Assembly (NCBI GenBank): GCA_002345675.1 | Contig: DDWL01000012.1 | Coordinates: 1 to 38,251, forward strand | DNA: 38,251 bases | From: Bacteroidales bacterium UBA2287 | GTDB lineage: Bacteria > Bacteroidota > Bacteroidia > Bacteroidales > Tenuifilaceae | Direction: 5' to 3' | In this document: positions 31,996 to 38,251 of the stretch, piece after piece | Numbering within the stretch: position 1 is the first letter of the stretch | How the letters are laid out: each line of letters begins with the position of its first letter | Made by a program: the position numbers and the translations under genes | Notes under the pieces: generated by a model | What the model saw: the letters and a program-made list of their open reading frames with translations, nothing else | Told to the model about the DNA's origin: nothing | Databases searched by the model: none

Positions 31996-32204
31996 GCGTA
32001 TAAGCAAAAATAAAGGGGCTGTCTCAAAAGCCTATTATCCGCAAATCCCGATAACTATCGGGACACAGAGGAAATGCAAAGTGTCGCAAAGTTAATGCTA
32101 ACGCATACAGTTCTTTGTGTACTTTGCGTAAATCTTAGCGACCTTTGCGGTTTAAATAATATAACATTTAAGACAGCCCCTTTAAATATCAAATGCTTTT
32201 AAGA
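31996..32204. other. Convergent intergenic region with interrupted terminator
   Basis: Perfect 13-base inverted arms AAAGGGGCTGTCT (32012-32024) and AGACAGCCCCTTT (32171-32183) are of the kind that normally form a compact bidirectional terminator. Here they are separated by 146 bases. The inner part carries the hairpin CCCGATA-AC-TATCGGG (32047-32062) followed by ACACAGAGG and several CGCAAAG/CTTTGCG repeats, as in other dispersed elements of this window. Confidence 0.6.
32047..32160. repeat. Dispersed CACAGAG/CGCAAAG repeat element with REP hairpin
   Basis: It has the same 16-base hairpin core as at 26700-26717 in the same orientation, then CACAGAGG, then inverted CGCAAAG/CTTTGCG motifs. 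A degenerate relative is seen at 37855-37895. No protein is encoded. Confidence 0.6.
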
Positions 32205-33293
32205 TTAGGACAATCGCTTATCAATATATTTCGAATTCATTAGCCTGGCTACTGCCATGTACGATGGTGTAAAAATTAGCTTGTCGCCAACCTTATACTT
32301 ACATTTTTGGGTGGTAGCTGGTCCAAGGTCGTAAACGCTCATATCCGATGTTGTGCCTGCAAAACGAATTTCTTTATCTTTTGGCGCTAACTCGTGAATG
32401 TCAACATCGAGTAGCCCAAAGTCGACAATTGCTCTGTAGCTTTTATCGTACTTAAGGTGGTCTGTGTCGGAAGTGTGGCCAATATTACCTTCGGTAATTA
32501 TACCATCGGGGGTTGTTTCCTTTAGCTCAAGTTCAATAATATTGCTTCGGTACTCAAACGTGTCGGTTGTGAGGTCGCGGAATTTTTTGTTGTCAAAAGG
32601 GCTGGTTCCCATAAAAGCGCTTTCGCCAATTCTAATATGATTCACATTTTTTGGCATAGCCGACTTTCCAATCAGCGGAAGGGTAATTGAGCTACCTCCC
32701 GAAATTAATGGGAGCTTAGTGTTGAACTTAGCCTCGAGAAGCTGCTTGTAAAGCGACATTTGCAGAAGCTTATCGTAAGTTGGCTGAACGCCATACATGC
32801 AGCCCAGGTTGGTGCCAATTCCCTCAATATCGATGTTTTCGAGCTGAAAAACTCGTGTATAGAATTCTACCACCTTTTCTCGAAGAATTCCTTCGCGAAG
32901 CTCGCCAAGTTCAATCATAATAATTACCCTGTGGCGCTTACCTTGCTTTTTTGCTTCAGCGTTTAGGGCTTCAATGGTTCGAAACGAGGAGTTAAGCGAT
33001 ATGTCGGCATAGGCAACAATCGACTTAATAGTATCCATTGCTGGCGGCTTAATGTACATGGTAACAATTTCGGGGTTAATTTCCTTAATTGTTTTTAGCC
33101 CCGAAATGCGTGAGTCGCCAACGCTATGAATTTTTTTAACAATTGGATTGAAGAGTAATTGGCGCAAAAACTCCTTATGTCCCGAAAGAATCTTAACCAC
33201 TAAAGTCCACTGTACGCAGTGTTTCTCGAAAAGGTGGTTAAGCTTTTCAACATTCTGAAGAATTTTAGTAGACTTAATAACAAGTTCGGCCAT
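32205..33293 (-). CDS. Alanine/ornithine racemase family PLP-dependent enzyme (362 aa)
   Basis: Fold-type III PLP enzyme of the alanine/ornithine racemase (YhfX/Orr-like) group. The Schiff-base lysine is probably Lys34 in 'TLVVKILSGHKEFLRQL'. 'VIIMIELGELREGILREKV' (about 122-140), 'EGIGTNLGCMYGVQPT' (about 157-172) and 'LISGGSSITLPL' (about 195-206) follow the order of the family. The C-terminal domain contains 'AIVDFGLLDVDI' and 'FAGTTSDMSVYDLG'. The substrate (alanine, ornithine or another amino acid) cannot be chosen from sequence. The gene starts 2 bases after the acetyltransferase stop, so the two are co-transcribed; together they suggest amino-acid or D-amino-acid handling. Confidence 0.85.
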   Translation of the reverse strand: MAELVIKSTKILQNVEKLNHLFEKHCVQWTLVVKILSGHKEFLRQLLFNPIVKKIHSVGDSRISGLKTIKEINPEIVTMYIKPPAMDTIKSIVAYADISLNSSFRTIEALNAEAKKQGKRHRVIIMIELGELREGILREKVVEFYTRVFQLENIDIEGIGTNLGCMYGVQPTYDKLLQMSLYKQLLEAKFNTKLPLISGGSSITLPLIGKSAMPKNVNHIRIGESAFMGTSPFDNKKFRDLTTDTFEYRSNIIELELKETTPDGIITEGNIGHTSDTDHLKYDKSYRAIVDFGLLDVDIHELAPKDKEIRFAGTTSDMSVYDLGPATTQKCKYKVGDKLIFTPSYMAVARLMNSKYIDKRLS

Positions 33294-33295
33294 TA

Positions 33296-33745
33296 CTATT
33301 TTTTCTTTTCGTAGCGCATTTCGGCGTACTTTGTTGTAAAACCAATTCGCTCGTAAAGTCGTTTAGCAGGATTGTCGTACTCAACGTGTAGCTTAACATT
33401 TCCCTGCGAACGCTCAATGGCCTCGTTCATAAGCTTAGCACCTATACCTTTTCCGCGAAGGCTCGCATCAACGGCAATGTAAACCAGAATGTTTTCGGGA
33501 ATAAAGTCTTCCATGCCAGTTCGGTTCATTATTACTACACCAGCAAGTTTTTGGTCGAAATACCCAGCAAGAATAAAGCCGCCCTTCCCTTCTTGAGCTG
33601 AAAGGGCGTAGTCGATACACTTGTTTATGGCTACTTTGGTGTCGCGAAATTGGTCGAGGTGGGTGTGTAAAAAGGATACTAATTCTTCGCGAGTAAGGAT
33701 TTTGCTTAACTCCTGTTCGGAGTTGAATTGTTTAATTGATAGCAT
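33296..33745 (-). CDS. GNAT family N-acetyltransferase (149 aa)
   Basis: Acetyl-CoA-dependent acetyltransferase of the GNAT superfamily. The acetyl-CoA loop is 'VDASLRGKGIGAKLMNEAIE' (R-G-K-G-I-G), and the C-terminal 'YDNPAKRLYERIGFTTKYAEM' (split) is the typical motif B end. The start chosen is the ATG at 33745, beginning MLSIKQFNSEQ. A GTG at 33799 would add 18 residues that do not fit the family. A well-spaced promoter lies about 95 bases upstream. It is followed after 2 bases by the racemase-family gene. The acceptor substrate is unknown. Confidence 0.85.
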   Translation of the reverse strand: MLSIKQFNSEQELSKILTREELVSFLHTHLDQFRDTKVAINKCIDYALSAQEGKGGFILAGYFDQKLAGVVIMNRTGMEDFIPENILVYIAVDASLRGKGIGAKLMNEAIERSQGNVKLHVEYDNPAKRLYERIGFTTKYAEMRYEKKK

Positions 33746-33841
33746 AGCTACATTTTTAGTTAGAAAAATTGCTGTTGTTGGTAGGAGCTGAATTCCCACC
33801 GCGAGGGTTGTTGTTCAACAGCGGATAAATATTAATTATTA

Positions 33842-33873
33842 CAAATATATAAAAAAAAACGCAACTTGCAAAA
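33842..33873 (-). promoter_or_regulatory. Promoter of the acetyltransferase-racemase operon
   Basis: TTTTG (33869-33873) and TATATTTG (33842-33849) on the minus strand are separated by 19 bases, a good match to the Bacteroidota primary-sigma consensus TTTG-N19/20-TAnnTTTG. The predicted leader before the ATG at 33745 is about 90 bases. This is the best promoter match in the window. Confidence 0.6.
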
Positions 33874-34071
33874 TACAGATAATGAGGATGTAATAATTCA
33901 TGCCGATTTTTTGGTGCTTAATTGCTTCAACTTTAAAAAGTTGATAAATCATATAATGGCTATTTGTAAAAGCTTGGATAATAAATAATTTTATAATATT
34001 TTAGCATTTTAGTATTTATTGCTAAAGTTAAAAACAATCATTAACCATTTAATAACCCTAAAAAATAAACT
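33874..34071. other. AT-rich divergent spacer
   Basis: With the promoter region to its left, this forms a gene-free gap of about 325 bases between divergent genes. Nothing coding is seen. It probably holds the promoter of the SH3-type lipoprotein gene, but no clear TAnnTTTG box could be placed for it. Confidence 0.4.
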
Positions 34072-34782
34072 ATGAGAAAATTAATTTTACTGCCTGCGCT
34101 ATTAGCGCTTTTAGTTTCTTGCGGAGGCGGAGGCGAAAAGCCATTTACCGAATCGAAAAACGCCGCTGTTTGCGTTTGGGACAACGTTTCACTTAAGGGA
34201 ACACCCGAAGAAGCAGGCAAATGGCTTTCGGCCATTAGCGTTGGCGAAACGGTGCTGTACCTAAAAGAAACAGCAACCGATGAAACAGGGAAAAAACCCG
34301 TAAACTACATTAAGGTTCGACTTAAAGACAGCAAAGAGGGTTGGGTGCAAAGCGATTTTGTGATTCTCGAAAGTCGACCCGCCGCTATTATCGACCAAAC
34401 ACCAATATACTCGCGCCCCGATTTGTTAAACAAAACCGACAAATTTTTTGGTCAAATGGACATTGTTGCAGTTAAAAGCGAAAGCAATGGATTTATTGAA
34501 GTAGCTGGGAAACGCACAGAGGGTAAGTGGATTGAAACGGCGTGGATTAAAGACCAGGCTGTAACCTATGCCGATGTTGATATAGCAGTGGCCAAATTTG
34601 CCAAAAAAGCCCTAGAAATAAAGGATGAGCCCAATAAAATTAAAGCACTAAACGAAATTACCGACAATCCCGACCTTAAGGAATCAATATTTATTTCGAG
34701 GCTAATTGTTGACGACGAGGTTATTGTTGAAGAGCAAGTAGAAGAGACAATAGAAGAAGGCAACGAAGCCGAAACAGAGTAA
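34072..34782 (+). CDS. Lipoprotein with two SH3-like segments and acidic tail (236 aa)
   Basis: Lipoprotein signal with lipobox LVSC (Cys17) followed by four glycines. In Bacteroidota a Gly/Ser/acidic stretch after the Cys can direct surface export. The mature part has two bacterial-SH3-like stretches: 'VGETVLYLKE' to 'KEGWVQSDFVI' (about 56-101), and 'TPIYSRPDLLNK' to 'WIETAWIKD' (about 109-160). Proteins of this kind usually bind cell-wall or surface ligands. The last 25 residues are dominated by Glu. No enzymatic motif is seen. A terminator follows about 22 bases after the stop, so it is probably transcribed alone. Function unknown. Confidence 0.75.
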   Translation: MRKLILLPALLALLVSCGGGGEKPFTESKNAAVCVWDNVSLKGTPEEAGKWLSAISVGETVLYLKETATDETGKKPVNYIKVRLKDSKEGWVQSDFVILESRPAAIIDQTPIYSRPDLLNKTDKFFGQMDIVAVKSESNGFIEVAGKRTEGKWIETAWIKDQAVTYADVDIAVAKFAKKALEIKDEPNKIKALNEITDNPDLKESIFISRLIVDDEVIVEEQVEETIEEGNEAETE

Positions 34783-35119
34783 ATACATACATAAACACTT
34801 TTTGCCCGAGACGAAACAGGGAATAGATTCGTCTCGGGTTTTTTATTTATTAAAATCGACGACAGGTCAAATCTTTATATGTAATTTTCAATTTATGATA
34901 AATTGGCTATAACAATTAGGTGGCAAAAAATTAATTGAAATGTGATTTTGATTTAATACTAGTTGTAAGTAAGATTGATACGATTTAAAATGAATTCTCC
35001 ACGGAAAAATAAAAACAGCTGTCTATCGTTTTAGTTTAATAGTAAAACAATTGAATGATGCTTATGAATTAGAATCTACTCATTTTTTAACCCTAATGTT
35101 TAACCAAATCAATTTAAAA
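34783..35119. other. Gene-free stretch between two lipoprotein genes
   Basis: Apart from the terminator at 34805-34844 it is AT-rich, with no recognisable gene or RNA. The promoter of the next lipoprotein gene should lie here, but no clear box could be placed. Confidence 0.4.
34805..34844 (+). terminator. Rho-independent terminator (CCCGAGACGAA stem)
   Basis: The arms are CCCGAGACGAA (34805-34815) and TTCGTCTCGGG (34828-34838), followed by six T. The arms and the preceding TTTTTG are shared with the terminator at 35767-35806. Confidence 0.88.
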
Positions 35120-35740
35120 ATGAGAAACCTAATTCTTTTGGCGATAGCTACAGTAGCTGTCGTATCATGCACCAACGAAACAATTGAACCAAAACCCAAC
35201 TACATTCCAATGAAAGTTGGAAACTATTGGATTTACGAAAACTATCAAATAAATGAAGATGGATCTGAAATCAACCTTCAAAAAATCGATAGTGTAATCA
35301 TTTCGAGAGATACAATTATTAATGGCAACAAATTTTTCATGTTTGAGGGTACATCATACCCAGATCATCATCGGTGGCAAATTCTGCAAATTGTAAGAGA
35401 TTCTTCAGGATATTTATTGCGTAGTGATGGTCGAGTTATTTTTTCTGACAACAACTTTACCGACATTTTGCATTTAGGCTATTATATTGTAGGTAACGAT
35501 ACTATTTCTTCGTATACATATAAAATGGTTAAACAGCTAGAGCCTTTAACTTTAGGAATTGGCACTTTCAATGTATTGAATTGTATGCTTATTGTTAATT
35601 CAGAGAATTACCCAGGTTACCCCAAAGAATTTCCCTATTTTTATGCTGCTAATATAGGAAGGGTGCTATTAACTTGGGGTTTTTCAACTTCCCCAACTAA
35701 GTACGAACAACGATTAATTCGTTACAACATTATTGACTAA
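35120..35740 (+). CDS. Putative lipoprotein of unknown function (206 aa)
   Basis: The start was placed at the ATG giving MRNLILLAIATVAVVSC, a lipoprotein signal with Cys17. An in-frame ATG 69 bases upstream would put a hydrophilic stretch before the signal and is unlikely. After the Cys comes 'TNETIEPKPNYIPMKVGNYW', an opening common in Bacteroidota lipoproteins with the phrase 'P(L)KVGNYWIYE', followed by beta-rich sequence. No catalytic motif is visible. A terminator with a perfect 14-base stem follows 27 bases after the stop. Function unknown. Confidence 0.72.
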   Translation: MRNLILLAIATVAVVSCTNETIEPKPNYIPMKVGNYWIYENYQINEDGSEINLQKIDSVIISRDTIINGNKFFMFEGTSYPDHHRWQILQIVRDSSGYLLRSDGRVIFSDNNFTDILHLGYYIVGNDTISSYTYKMVKQLEPLTLGIGTFNVLNCMLIVNSENYPGYPKEFPYFYAANIGRVLLTWGFSTSPTKYEQRLIRYNIID

Positions 35741-35766
35741 TATTTAATTGAAACTATCAGTTTTTG

Positions 35767-35806
35767 CCCGAGACGAAAGTATTACCTACTTTCGTCTCGG
35801 TTTTTT
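35767..35806 (+). terminator. Rho-independent terminator directly before the hydrolase start
   Basis: A perfect 14-base stem (CCGAGACGAAAGTA at 35768-35781, TACTTTCGTCTCGG at 35787-35800) has a 5-base loop and is followed by six T. The T tract ends only 8 bases before the ATG of the next gene, so it also lies in that gene's leader. Confidence 0.88.
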
Positions 35807-35814
35807 ATACAACT

Positions 35815-37314
35815 ATGAAGAAATCATTGCTTCTCACTTTGTTTCTATTAGCCAATTTCTTGGCTTTTGCTCAGCTACAAACGGCTATCGAAAGCATTAA
35901 GTCGCAGTACAACCTTATGGGCATTTCGGTGGTTTCGGCTTGTAATGGGCAAATTACAGGTTCGTACCATTCGGGCTTTAAAGATTATACCAGAAGTCTT
36001 TACGTTGATGATAGTACCATGTACCGCATTGCATCAATTTCAAAATTGGTAACTGCCACTGGCCTAATGAAACTTTACGATAAAGGATGTTTTTCGCTCG
36101 ACGATGATGTGAACGATTACTTAGGCTTTTCACTTCGAAACCCCAACTGGCCAGATGTTCCAATAACATTTCGAATGCTGCTATCGCATACAAGTAGTTT
36201 TCAGGATGGTAGTGGGTACAACGGTTTTTTAAGCGCAACATACGGAAATACCAGTCCGCCCAGTATTCAGTCGCTCACAACCTCCGGGGGAACTCACTTT
36301 ACTTCTAACATGTGGAGAACCGAAATGCCAGGCACTTACTTCGTATACAGCAATGCAAACTATGGATTAGTTGCCACCTTAATTGAGATGCTGAGCAATA
36401 TCCGTTTCGATATTTTTATGAAAACCGAGATTCTCGATCCTCTGGGCATTTCGGGTTCATTTAATGTTGCAGATATTAAAAATATTGACAATGTAGCGGT
36501 GCTTTACCGAAAAAGCGGAGGAGCATGGGTGGCTCAAATCGACAACTACCAAGGGGTAGCACCTAGTCCAATTGATTACTCTAGTTATACCATTGGCACA
36601 AATGGATTTGTTTTTTCACCTCAAGGTGGTTTACGATGTTCGGCACTCGATTTAGCAAAAATAATGATGATGCACACAAATGGAGGTGTTTTTGAGGATG
36701 AACAAATAATATCAGCATCATCAATAACCGAAATGCACACGCCACAATGGACATACAATGGGAGCAATGGCGATAACTACTACGGACTATTTCGAAGTTG
36801 GGGATTAGGGATACAAATAACCACCAACACTCCCATGGGCGACATTGTTTACCCCAATGTTCAAATGTATGGTCATGCCGGAGAAGCCTATGGTTTGATT
36901 TCGGATTTATACTTCGACCCAGTGAAGAGGGCAGGAGTCATTTTTCTTACCAATGGCGTATTTAATGGTTACGCTTATGGTGAAAACTCGGCTTTTTACA
37001 GGGTCGAAGAAGCGGTTTTCGATGCGGTAAACCAGGGTTCATACGTTAGCTGCTCCACATCCGATGATCCACTCTCTTATATCGAAAAGCCATACTTATA
37101 CCCAAATCCAGCGAGCCAGTACATCAACATTTCCTCTCCATCTTCGTCTTCGTTCAGTTTTAGTATTGTGGATGCTTTCGGACGGAACTGGTTAATTGGT
37201 GAAATAAGTCAAATGAATCAACCCATTGACATAAGTAAATTGCAAAAAGGGATGTATTTTATTCAGTTGTACAATATTCGGAATAATTATGTGCTTCGCG
37301 TTCTGAAAAACTAA
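35815..37314 (+). CDS. T9SS-exported serine hydrolase, beta-lactamase/class C family (499 aa)
   Basis: Serine hydrolase of the class C beta-lactamase/esterase/D-peptidase superfamily, exported to the surface. The start is the ATG giving MKKSLLLTLFLLANFLAFAQ, a signal peptide ending near residue 20. The catalytic S-x-x-K is 'ASISKLVTATGLM' (Ser74, Lys77), the Y-x-N motif is 'YSNANYG' (Tyr178, Asn180), and the third motif is a 'GHAGEAYG' version. The tail (from 'LYPNPASQYINIS' to 'GMYFIQLYN' and the C-terminal Leu-Lys-Asn) is a type A T9SS sorting domain. Residues between are of normal length. The substrate may be a peptide, an ester or a lactam and cannot be told. A terminator precedes the start closely, which is unusual. 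Confidence 0.88.
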   Translation: MKKSLLLTLFLLANFLAFAQLQTAIESIKSQYNLMGISVVSACNGQITGSYHSGFKDYTRSLYVDDSTMYRIASISKLVTATGLMKLYDKGCFSLDDDVNDYLGFSLRNPNWPDVPITFRMLLSHTSSFQDGSGYNGFLSATYGNTSPPSIQSLTTSGGTHFTSNMWRTEMPGTYFVYSNANYGLVATLIEMLSNIRFDIFMKTEILDPLGISGSFNVADIKNIDNVAVLYRKSGGAWVAQIDNYQGVAPSPIDYSSYTIGTNGFVFSPQGGLRCSALDLAKIMMMHTNGGVFEDEQIISASSITEMHTPQWTYNGSNGDNYYGLFRSWGLGIQITTNTPMGDIVYPNVQMYGHAGEAYGLISDLYFDPVKRAGVIFLTNGVFNGYAYGENSAFYRVEEAVFDAVNQGSYVSCSTSDDPLSYIEKPYLYPNPASQYINISSPSSSSFSFSIVDAFGRNWLIGEISQMNQPIDISKLQKGMYFIQLYNIRNNYVLRVLKN

Positions 37315-37345
37315 AGAGGAATGGAGACCTTAAAATGCATTTTGC

Positions 37346-37353
37346 TACTTTTG
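37346..37353 (+). promoter_or_regulatory. Candidate -7 promoter box (TACTTTTG)
   Basis: TACTTTTG fits TAnnTTTG and lies 55 bases upstream of the thioesterase start, in the 94-base gap after the hydrolase gene. No -33 TTG is evident. Confidence 0.35.
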
Positions 37354-37408
37354 AGAACAATGTGCTATGTTAAGTAAGTTGAAACATTTTTATTGAAATG
37401 AATACATT

Positions 37409-37813
37409 ATGAACAACAAATACGAACTCGAACTAACTGTGCGCGATTACGAGTGCGACCTACAGGGCATTGTAAATAATGCTGTTTACCTAAACTATCT
37501 CGAGCACGCTCGCCATACTTTTTTGTTGGAACGCAAAATCGATTTTGCCAAACTTCATACCGAAGGAGTTGACCTAGTTGTTAGCCGCATTGAAATTGAC
37601 TATAAGCTCTCGCTTACCAGTGGCGATAAATTTGTAATACAAACGAGCCTCCGGCGTGAAGGGTTTCTTCGGGTTATTTTCGACCAAGAAATACTTCGCC
37701 TTCCCGACCGTAAAACAGTGGTAAAAGCCAAGGTAATTGGTGTTGGACTTCGTAATGGCAGACCAATTAAAGTAACCGACATTGAAGGCTTTGAGGGAAT
37801 TGAGGCGCAGTAA
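37409..37813 (+). CDS. YbgC/4-hydroxybenzoyl-CoA thioesterase-like hotdog protein (134 aa)
   Basis: Single hotdog-fold acyl-CoA thioesterase. The N-terminal signature 'VRDYECDLQGIVNNAVYLNY' followed by 'LEHAR' corresponds to the D-x-x-G-x-V-x-x-x-x-Y segment of the YbgC/4HBT group, with Asp17 as the likely catalytic residue. 'YKLSLTSGDKFVIQTSL' (about 66-82) is the central strand. The length of 134 is typical. The family hydrolyses short acyl-CoA or aromatic acyl-CoA; the sequence does not fix the substrate. The upstream gap of 94 bases with a promoter-like box suggests independent expression. Confidence 0.88.
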   Translation: MNNKYELELTVRDYECDLQGIVNNAVYLNYLEHARHTFLLERKIDFAKLHTEGVDLVVSRIEIDYKLSLTSGDKFVIQTSLRREGFLRVIFDQEILRLPDRKTVVKAKVIGVGLRNGRPIKVTDIEGFEGIEAQ

Positions 37814-38251
37814 AAGCACAAATTTCAAATCCGCAAGAAAAAATAATACAAATCGCAGAGCCGAGATAGTTATTGGAGAGAGAACCGCAGAGTTTGTTTT
37901 TCTTTACCCCCCTATCTTGCTGCCCTGCTAATGCAAATACATTGCGCCCCCCTTCACGAAGGGGAGTAGCATGGACCATTGGCAAAGCAAAAATACTAAC
38001 TGGGGGGGTATTGTATTTCTCTTTTTGATGAATTATCAGATAATCCGCAAGTAGTATAATACTAATCGCAGAGAAACCCGCTACCGCACGATTGGCTACG
38101 CTGAGTTCGCAAAAAACGCTCGGTTGTATCGTTTAGTCTTACAATACTTCTCTGCCTCACAAAAGAACTCTGCAATAAAACTTTTCAAATTATTCGACCC
38201 CAGCTGGGCATAGCCGTCAAGCTAACAGTTGCAAGTCATTGATAATGAGTG
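37814..38251. other. Repeat-rich non-coding right edge
   Basis: No gene is recognised. It contains an imperfect direct repeat of about 32 bases (37829-37860 and 38043-38073, both starting ATCCGCAAG and ending ATCGCAGAG) and a degenerate REP core at 37861-37876. An element with TACCCCCC/GGGGGGTA ends spans 37905-38010 and contains the hairpin CCCCTTC-AC-GAAGGGG (37949-37964). The material resembles the dispersed repeats seen around 26260-26732 and 32047-32160. Confidence 0.55.
37905..38010. repeat. Small element with C/G-tract inverted ends and inner hairpin
   Basis: TACCCCCC at 37905-37912 is matched by GGGGGGTA ending at 38010. Inside is a 7-base-stem hairpin (37949-37955 with 37958-37964). 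It has no coding capacity and may be a short non-autonomous repeat. Confidence 0.4.

Noticed and set aside
33746..33799. Upstream GTG start for the acetyltransferase
   Set aside because: The extra 18 residues do not fit the GNAT N-terminus. The ATG at 33745 starts directly with the first strand.
35764..35814. Upstream TTG start for the serine hydrolase
   Set aside because: It would be translated from within the terminator hairpin and would mask the signal peptide that begins at the ATG at 35815.
37905..38010. Complete insertion sequence
   Set aside because: There is no transposase coding capacity in 106 bases and no clear target duplication at the ends.

Overview
The window looks like a chromosome segment from a Bacteroidota bacterium, probably Bacteroidales-like. 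Reasons: two proteins end in a type IX secretion (T9SS) type A sorting domain; several upstream regions carry the TAnnTTTG -7 box; starts mostly lack Shine-Dalgarno sequences; methylmalonyl-CoA mutase is split into two subunits; a GxxExxY gene is present; and short dispersed hairpin repeats are frequent. No rRNA or tRNA gene was recognised.

Layout. (1) 309-23680, all on the minus strand. In transcription order: a YhhQ-type queuosine-precursor transporter; an ADP/ATP-carrier-like membrane protein fused to HEAT repeats; a membrane HAMP-SpoIIE phosphatase; a protein with three TIR-like modules; and an nSTAND1 NTPase with a membrane segment, a coiled coil and WD40 repeats. Gaps between these are -1 to about 22 bases. 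After a 137-base gap with a promoter-like box comes a second tight run: a periplasmic helical/outer-membrane barrel protein, a beta-propeller lipoprotein and a 3567-residue Ig/PKD surface protein with a T9SS tail. (2) 23681-24107, non-coding, holding a nested REP-like palindrome cluster and a terminator. (3) 24108-28613, methylmalonyl-CoA mutase small and large subunits on the minus strand, separated by a GxxExxY gene inside repeat sequences. (4) 28759-29320, a RelE/ParE-type toxin-antitoxin pair. (5) 29774-31995 plus strand, an output-less HAMP sensor coupled to TrkH. (6) 32205-33745 minus strand, an alanine/ornithine-racemase-family PLP protein and a GNAT acetyltransferase. (7) 34072-37813 plus strand, two lipoproteins, a T9SS-exported serine hydrolase and a YbgC-like thioesterase. 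The right end is repeat-rich.

Most interesting: the 13342-22821 block combines a STAND switch ATPase, a triple TIR-like protein, a sensor-linked SpoIIE phosphatase and a nucleotide-carrier-like HEAT protein. It reads as a membrane-anchored signalling or conflict (possibly antiphage) module, and lies directly upstream of a surface-protein trio. Family assignments come from visible motifs. The functional link between the genes is inference from spacing and family associations. Novelty cannot be judged without searches.
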